Assembly: GCA_963698535.1 (NCBI GenBank)
Contig: CAVORD010000001.1
Span: 1,054,001 to 1,118,000 of the forward strand
Reading direction: 5' to 3'
Source: CAVORD01 sp963698535
Lineage (GTDB): Bacteria; Bacteroidota; Bacteroidia; Bacteroidales; VadinHA17
Length of the DNA: 64,000 nucleotides
Below, in pieces: positions 61,640 to 64,000 of this stretch. The notes beneath the pieces were generated by a model. The model had not been told where the DNA came from, made no database searches, and was given only the letters and a program-made list of their open reading frames with translations. The first letter of the stretch is position 1. The number at the start of each line of letters is the position of its first letter. Position numbers and translations under genes: made by a program.

Positions 61640-61779
61640 GTTCGTCTTATTAATTTCTGATATTAACTTTTAGACAATCCTATGGTTCGGATTATTCCAA
61701 TGAGATCTTATATTTAACAACATTTTAAGGAATTTTAATTCAACCATCCAAAGTCCCTGTAGTTATCCTTCATTTATAG

Positions 61780-61787
61780 TAATTTTG
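61780..61787 (+). promoter_or_regulatory. -7 promoter element for the M28 peptidase gene
   Basis: TAATTTTG is a perfect TAnnTTTG, 35 bases before ATG 61823. Confidence 0.5.
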
Positions 61788-61822
61788 ATAAATGTTCTGT
61801 ATCAACTTAAAAAAAGTGTGCC

Positions 61823-63391
61823 ATGAAAACCCGTAGCTTATTATTGTTTGTATTTATCACTCTGCTTATGCCATCGGTCATCTTTGGTCAGGAGAAGGGT
61901 CTTAGGAGTATCGAATCAGCTACTTTGCAAAGACAATTGAATATTATTGCTTCAGATTCTTTGGAAGGAAGGCGTACAGGAGAGCCGGGTTATACTAAAG
62001 CCACCAAATATATTGAAAGTGAACTTGAGAGAATAGGTATAACGAAGGTCCCCGGTATGAGCTCCTATTTCCAAAGTATCGATCTGGTGAGCACCAAGAC
62101 TATCCAATCGGAAACCTATCTTTCAATTAATGATATGGCAGGAGTACCAATTTTCAAAACTGACTCCATACTTGTTGTATCGTCCGATCCACAACCATTT
62201 AATATTACCGATTCTGTAGTCTTTGTTGGTTACGGGATAACCGACTCAAGGAAGGGCTATGACGATTATGCAGGTATGAATGTAAAAGACCAGGGGGTAT
62301 TGTTTATGTCGAGGAGTCCATGGGATGCGTCACAAGGACCGGGAGGAAAATCTTCTATCCTTAATATGGCCGAGAATATTAAAATAGCTTCAGCCCTTGG
62401 ACGCGGAACATCAATAATATTCTATGTTCTCGATCCGGGTCATGAGTTGTCCAGTCTGTATGAGGCAGGAATAGACAAGTACCTGAATGAGTCGACCGCT
62501 CTTAAAAACGGAGCAAAATCACCTATGAAGTTCAATCTTGTGATCCTTACCCGTTATACTGCTACTAAAATGATGGAGGCAGCAGGTAAAGATCTCAACT
62601 CAATTGCCAGGGAAATAAACTCAAGCACCAAACCAGGTTCCGGACTCATTGAAGGCATTACTGTTTCAGTAAACTATGCTGTCGAAAAACGTGACCTGAC
62701 TGCCTCGAATGTAATCGGGTATATTGAGGGAAAGGATAAGAAGCTGAAAGAGAGCTATATTGTTTACACTGCTCACCTTGACCATATTGGGAGGGATGGT
62801 AAGGGTGGTATCTATAACGGAGCAGATGATAATGGCTCAGGCACTGTTGCATTACTTGAAATTGCCGAGGCCTTCAGGGAAAAAGATTCCAGACCATCGC
62901 GCTCAGTAATTTTCGTCTGGACTGCGGCAGAGGAGATGGGCCTTTTCGGTGCCAATGAATTTGTCACCAATCCACCTGTTCCCTTATCCAGTATCTTTGC
63001 CGAGATCAATCTTGATATGATAGGAAGGACGATAAACGAGTCAGATACAATTCATGAGTCGGGTGAAAAGATATCCGTTACTGATAATGACGGGATAGTC
63101 CTCTATTACTCTTCCAAAAAAGCAGATTTCGTTGATGTATTCCGTGAGGTATCGCCACAAGCAGGTTTAAAAATTACCGAAGATGTGGATGGACCACTTT
63201 TCCCGAGAAGTGACCATATTGCTTTTCACAGTAAAGGGATACCCTCCTATTTCCTGTCGTCGGGACTGCATGCTGATTACCATACTGTTAGGGACAAACT
63301 GGATATGATCGATTACCATAAGATCGAAATGGCTGCCAGACTGGCATTTCTTGCCGGTCTTAAGATTTCGCAGGTACCACCCGGAAAGTAG
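61823..63391 (+). CDS. secreted M28-family zinc aminopeptidase
   Basis: This 522-residue protein has a signal peptide (about 1-22, ending VIFGQ) and an M28 catalytic domain with a PA-like insert at about 120-260. Two-zinc ligands are H318 (VYTAHLDHIG), D335 (NGADDNGSG), E370/E371 (WTAAEEMGLFG), D398 (EINLDMIGR) and H487 (HADYHTVRD). All are present, so it should be active, removing N-terminal amino acids outside the inner membrane. Confidence 0.93.
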   Translation: MKTRSLLLFVFITLLMPSVIFGQEKGLRSIESATLQRQLNIIASDSLEGRRTGEPGYTKATKYIESELERIGITKVPGMSSYFQSIDLVSTKTIQSETYLSINDMAGVPIFKTDSILVVSSDPQPFNITDSVVFVGYGITDSRKGYDDYAGMNVKDQGVLFMSRSPWDASQGPGGKSSILNMAENIKIASALGRGTSIIFYVLDPGHELSSLYEAGIDKYLNESTALKNGAKSPMKFNLVILTRYTATKMMEAAGKDLNSIAREINSSTKPGSGLIEGITVSVNYAVEKRDLTASNVIGYIEGKDKKLKESYIVYTAHLDHIGRDGKGGIYNGADDNGSGTVALLEIAEAFREKDSRPSRSVIFVWTAAEEMGLFGANEFVTNPPVPLSSIFAEINLDMIGRTINESDTIHESGEKISVTDNDGIVLYYSSKKADFVDVFREVSPQAGLKITEDVDGPLFPRSDHIAFHSKGIPSYFLSSGLHADYHTVRDKLDMIDYHKIEMAARLAFLAGLKISQVPPGK

Positions 63392-63422
63392 AATGAAATT
63401 TACTTTCATAGGCCCAACTTCT

Positions 63423-63430
63423 TATATTTG
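63423..63430 (+). promoter_or_regulatory. -7 promoter element for the last gene
   Basis: TATATTTG is a perfect TAnnTTTG with TTTA at 63399-63402 as a possible -33 box (20-base spacer), 19 bases before ATG 63450. Confidence 0.6.
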
Positions 63431-63449
63431 CATTTGAAAAACAGATGAG

Positions 63450-64000
63450 ATGACGGAGTCAGGCAGTGAGATACCTATTGAGATAATCAGATCGAGGCGA
63501 AGGAGTATAAGCATCCGTATAACTGCAGGTTCAAAGGTAATAGTAAGAGCCCCCCTCTATCTTTCGGAAAGAAAGATCCTGGCCTTTGTGACAGAAAAAA
63601 AGGGCTGGATAGAAAAACATCTGAATTCGGCTGGTCTCCGGAACAATAAGGCAACTGTAGTTGAGTACAGGAACGGGTCTGCACTGCCTTGGGGCGGGCG
63701 AATGATCCCTCTGGCTGTTGAGCCGGGCAGAAAGGGATCCATGGTTTTGTCCGACAATCTCTTTATCATCTTTGCAAAAGATCCTGATGATATATCTGCA
63801 AACAGGAAAACGGCAGAAAAATGGTATAAAACGGAGGCACTAAAAAGTATTGAAGGAAGGCTAAATGAGAAGCTCACGGAACTTTCACCATATGGGTTCA
63901 GGGTCAGCCACCTAACGGTAAGAAGGATGAAGAGCAGATGGGGTAGCTGCAGCAGCACCGGGAAGATAACCCTCAATTCAATGCTTGTGCTGTTACCACC
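63450..64000 (+). CDS. YgjP/DUF45-like metallopeptidase, cut by the window end
   Basis: An open frame from ATG 63450 runs without a stop through the window edge, giving 183 codons. The first part (EIIRSRRRSISIRITAGSKV, then VRAPLYLSERKI) and the later HLTVRRMKSRWGSCSSTGKI, with TLNSML after it, are the hallmarks of YgjP-like DUF45 proteins. The HExxH zinc motif normally follows about 30 residues later and would lie outside. An ATG at 63445 is followed at once by a stop in its frame, so 63450 is the start. Function of the family is uncertain (M48-related). Confidence 0.88.
   Translation, partial: MTESGSEIPIEIIRSRRRSISIRITAGSKVIVRAPLYLSERKILAFVTEKKGWIEKHLNSAGLRNNKATVVEYRNGSALPWGGRMIPLAVEPGRKGSMVLSDNLFIIFAKDPDDISANRKTAEKWYKTEALKSIEGRLNEKLTELSPYGFRVSHLTVRRMKSRWGSCSSTGKITLNSMLVLLP

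Overview
The window comes from a strictly fermentative, anaerobic member of the Bacteroidota, probably near Bacteroidales/Marinilabiliales. Evidence: many start regions carry the Bacteroidota promoter -7 element TAnnTTTG; there are GldF/GldG gliding-type ABC proteins, a DUF3078 outer-membrane protein, lpxB and an MsbA-like exporter (Gram-negative envelope), futalosine-route menaquinone genes, and an extensive [FeFe]-hydrogenase locus. No rRNA, tRNA, CRISPR array, prophage or insertion sequence was seen. Coding density is high and gene order looks chromosomal.

Layout. 1-549: gene-free end with a bidirectional terminator and two small repeats. 550-9512: MsbA-like exporter and purB (minus), then on plus a frame-broken mqnA, an NfeD/ClpP-class protease, an acetyltransferase, a small HTH protein, an HD-domain protein and an M14 peptidase. 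9568-19177: a long minus-strand run surE - membrane protein - lpxB - SpoIID-like - gldF - gldG - DUF4340 - dnaN - DnaQ-like exonuclease (frame-broken) - FAH-family protein. 19357-24381: pheT, macro domain, UbiA/MqnP-like prenyltransferase, acyltransferase. 24378-31184: DUF3078 protein, tnaA, MATE pump, yicC-gmk-nadD. 31284-38307: an amino-acid fermentation block on minus (ADP-forming acyl-CoA synthetase, membrane protein, aminotransferase, four-subunit 2-oxoacid:ferredoxin oxidoreductase), with short leader reading frames and hairpins before the synthetase and the aminotransferase. 38685-44142: C69 dipeptidase, hydE, a large M14 peptidase. 44197-59105: the hydrogenase locus. 59109-64000: Nudix, metallophosphatase, zinc-ribbon protein, small periplasmic protein, M28 peptidase and the start of a YgjP-like protein.

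The most remarkable part is 44197-59105. One minus-strand run reads hydC - hydB - hydA - H-cluster sensor - histidine kinase - receiver - receiver/kinase - rex - ribF - hydG - tandem TM1266-like regulator. Divergently, a thioredoxin-like [2Fe-2S] protein, a second H-cluster/PAS sensor and a SpoIIE/PP2C phosphatase are read on plus. A near-perfect promoter (TTTG-N19-TATATTTG) lies before hydC, with a perfect Rex-type inverted repeat just upstream of it, so the locus encodes both the NADH/NAD-responsive repressor and its likely operator. HydA keeps its H-cluster cysteines, but the residues corresponding to the known proton-transfer path are replaced. The HydB N-terminal thioredoxin-like domain has lost its cluster cysteines. 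The picture is a hydrogenase-like trimer surrounded by two different H-cluster-based signalling outputs (phosphorelay and phosphatase) plus redox repression.

The genes fit together metabolically: peptidases and dipeptidases supply amino acids; tryptophanase, aminotransferase, VOR-type oxidoreductase and ADP-forming synthetase oxidise them to acids with ATP and reduced ferredoxin; the hydrogenase system would dispose of or monitor that reducing power. Three reading frames (mqnA, the exonuclease, and the sensor/kinase pair) are interrupted by what looks in each case like one extra base. These may be consensus errors, real mutations or, in two cases, stop-codon-proximal slippage.
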